A stretch of 64,000 nt of DNA, from positions 1 through 64,000 of the IMG/VR virus record IMGVR_UViG_3300042346_001592; one strand, 5' to 3'. Positions 63,251 to 64,000 of the stretch are shown here, in pieces. The notes beneath the pieces are model-generated. The model ran no database searches, was not told the DNA's origin, and saw only the letters and a program-made list of their open reading frames with translations. Made by a program: the position numbers and the translations under genes. Position 1 is the first letter of the stretch, and each line of letters begins with the position of its first letter. The DNA is from a virus.

Positions 63251-64000
63251 ATAAACTTATTTTTATAATAATCGACAATCTGTGGAAGTTCATTATCAAA
63301 TTCTTTTTTTGGTTTCCATCCTAACTTTTGTAATTTAGAATCATCTAAAGCGTATCTAACATCTTGTCCTTGTCTTATATAAGAAAAATCAATATAATTA
63401 TCCAACTCTTCTAAATTTTTATTGTCTAATATACAAATTTTTTTCACAGTTTCCAAATTATTTTGCTCAAATCCGCCACAAATATTATAAATTTCGTTTT
63501 TAACTCCTGCGTTTACAATTGTGATTATCGCATCAGCAGTATCTTGTGCGTGCAACCAATTTCGTATTGGTGTCCCACCATTATGTAGTGGAACTTTTCT
63601 ACCTAACTTTAGATATTTGCAAGTTTTTGGTATTAACTTTTCAACATACTGGCCAATACCGTAATTATTTGTAGGCCTTACTATGATATATGGTAATCCA
63701 TATGTTCTTCCCCACGCCATAATTAACATATCAGCGGCTGCCTTTGTAGCCGAGTATGGGTTTGATGGTTTTAATAAATCTGTTTCAATATGCTCACCCT
63801 TTTCAATATCACCATAAACTTCATCGGTACTAAAATGTAATAATGTTGGTTTACTTATATTTTCTCCTCTATGATTTTTAATTAGTTCTAACAAATTATG
63901 AACTCCATTTATATTGGAGTGAATAAAATCATCACTGTTTGCTACTGAATTACCGACATGAGTTTCTGCCGCGGTATTTATTAAATAATCACAATCGTAT
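63244..64000 (-). CDS. RmlB-like nucleotide-sugar 4,6-dehydratase (5' end outside window)
   Basis: The visible 252 codons include AAETHVGNS and the catalytic STDEVYGDIEKG, YSATKAAADML (YxxxK) and RPTNNYGIGQYVEKLIPK. These are signatures of dTDP-glucose 4,6-dehydratase (RmlB) or a close relative. The gene runs off the right edge, so its start and Rossmann N-terminus are not seen. It overlaps the ThDP gene by 7 nt. The 4-keto-6-deoxy sugar it makes is presumably the entry substrate for this minus-strand arm. Confidence 0.88.
   Translation of the reverse strand, partial: YDCDYLINTAAETHVGNSVANSDDFIHSNINGVHNLLELIKNHRGENISKPTLLHFSTDEVYGDIEKGEHIETDLLKPSNPYSATKAAADMLIMAWGRTYGLPYIIVRPTNNYGIGQYVEKLIPKTCKYLKLGRKVPLHNGGTPIRNWLHAQDTADAIITIVNAGVKNEIYNICGGFEQNNLETVKKICILDNKNLEELDNYIDFSYIRQGQDVRYALDDSKLQKLGWKPKKEFDNELPQIVDYYKNKFIW

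Overview
The window is a 64 kb piece of a large, AT-rich, T4-like tailed-phage genome whose host is most likely a member of the Bacteroidota (Flavobacteriia-like). Phage identity rests on T4-type replication and virion genes: a family-B DNA polymerase fragment, a probable sliding clamp, a UvsY-like protein, a gp61-type primase, a UvsW-type helicase, a gp6-type baseplate wedge protein and several fibre-like structural proteins. The Bacteroidota host is inferred from A-rich leaders without Shine-Dalgarno sequences before most start codons, two promoters matching the Bacteroidota consensus (TTTG, 20 nt, TATATTTG), and two lipoproteins of Bacteroidota type. A second promoter class, a TATATATA or TATAAATA box about 13-18 nt before many start codons, resembles the T4 late promoter.

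Layout. 1-3006 (minus): fibre-like structural genes and one unknown. 3103-8300 (plus): a small lipoprotein, a WYL-like protein, PPK2, a glycosyltransferase, an overlapping HNH / PD-(D/E)XK-like pair and a possible capsid-internal protein. 8303-14615 (mostly minus): replication and recombination block. 14694-21602 (mostly plus): ClpP, a J-domain-like protein and four glycosyltransferases, the last resembling TibC-type protein O-heptosyltransferases. 21605-35246 (mostly minus): gp6, other virion proteins, and a tandem pair of ~750-residue paralogues with capsid-targeting-like N-termini. 35359-40221: GroES-GroEL and further structural genes. 40222-52793: small metabolic and housekeeping genes (SlyD-like isomerase, thioesterase, dUTPase, sugar aminotransferase, cupins, RpiB, 7Fe-type ferredoxin, SprT-like protein) ending with UvsW.

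From about 52.8 kb to the right edge lies a bacterial-style glycan island of about 11 kb. Its left edge carries a truncated FkbM-like methyltransferase remnant in an otherwise gene-poor 417 bp gap. The plus-strand arm encodes a GDP-fucose synthase/ColC-like reductase, a DegT-fold enzyme with His-His where aminotransferases have the PLP lysine (the ColD signature), a GDP-mannose 4,6-dehydratase, and a GT11 fucosyl/colitosyltransferase interrupted by a frameshift at an A11 tract. Together these read as a GDP-colitose pathway plus transferase. The converging minus-strand arm carries an RmlB-like dehydratase (running off the window), a ThDP enzyme, a DJ-1/PfpI protein, a cupin, a HAD phosphatase, an Ldh-family oxidoreductase, a methyltransferase and an SDR; its product is not known.

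Overall the phage combines a T4-like core with an unusually rich glycosylation repertoire, a proteostasis set (GroES, GroEL, ClpP, a J-domain-like protein, SlyD) and nucleotide-supply genes (PPK2, guanylate kinase, dUTPase, RpiB). All functions are read from sequence motifs alone; no database search was run.
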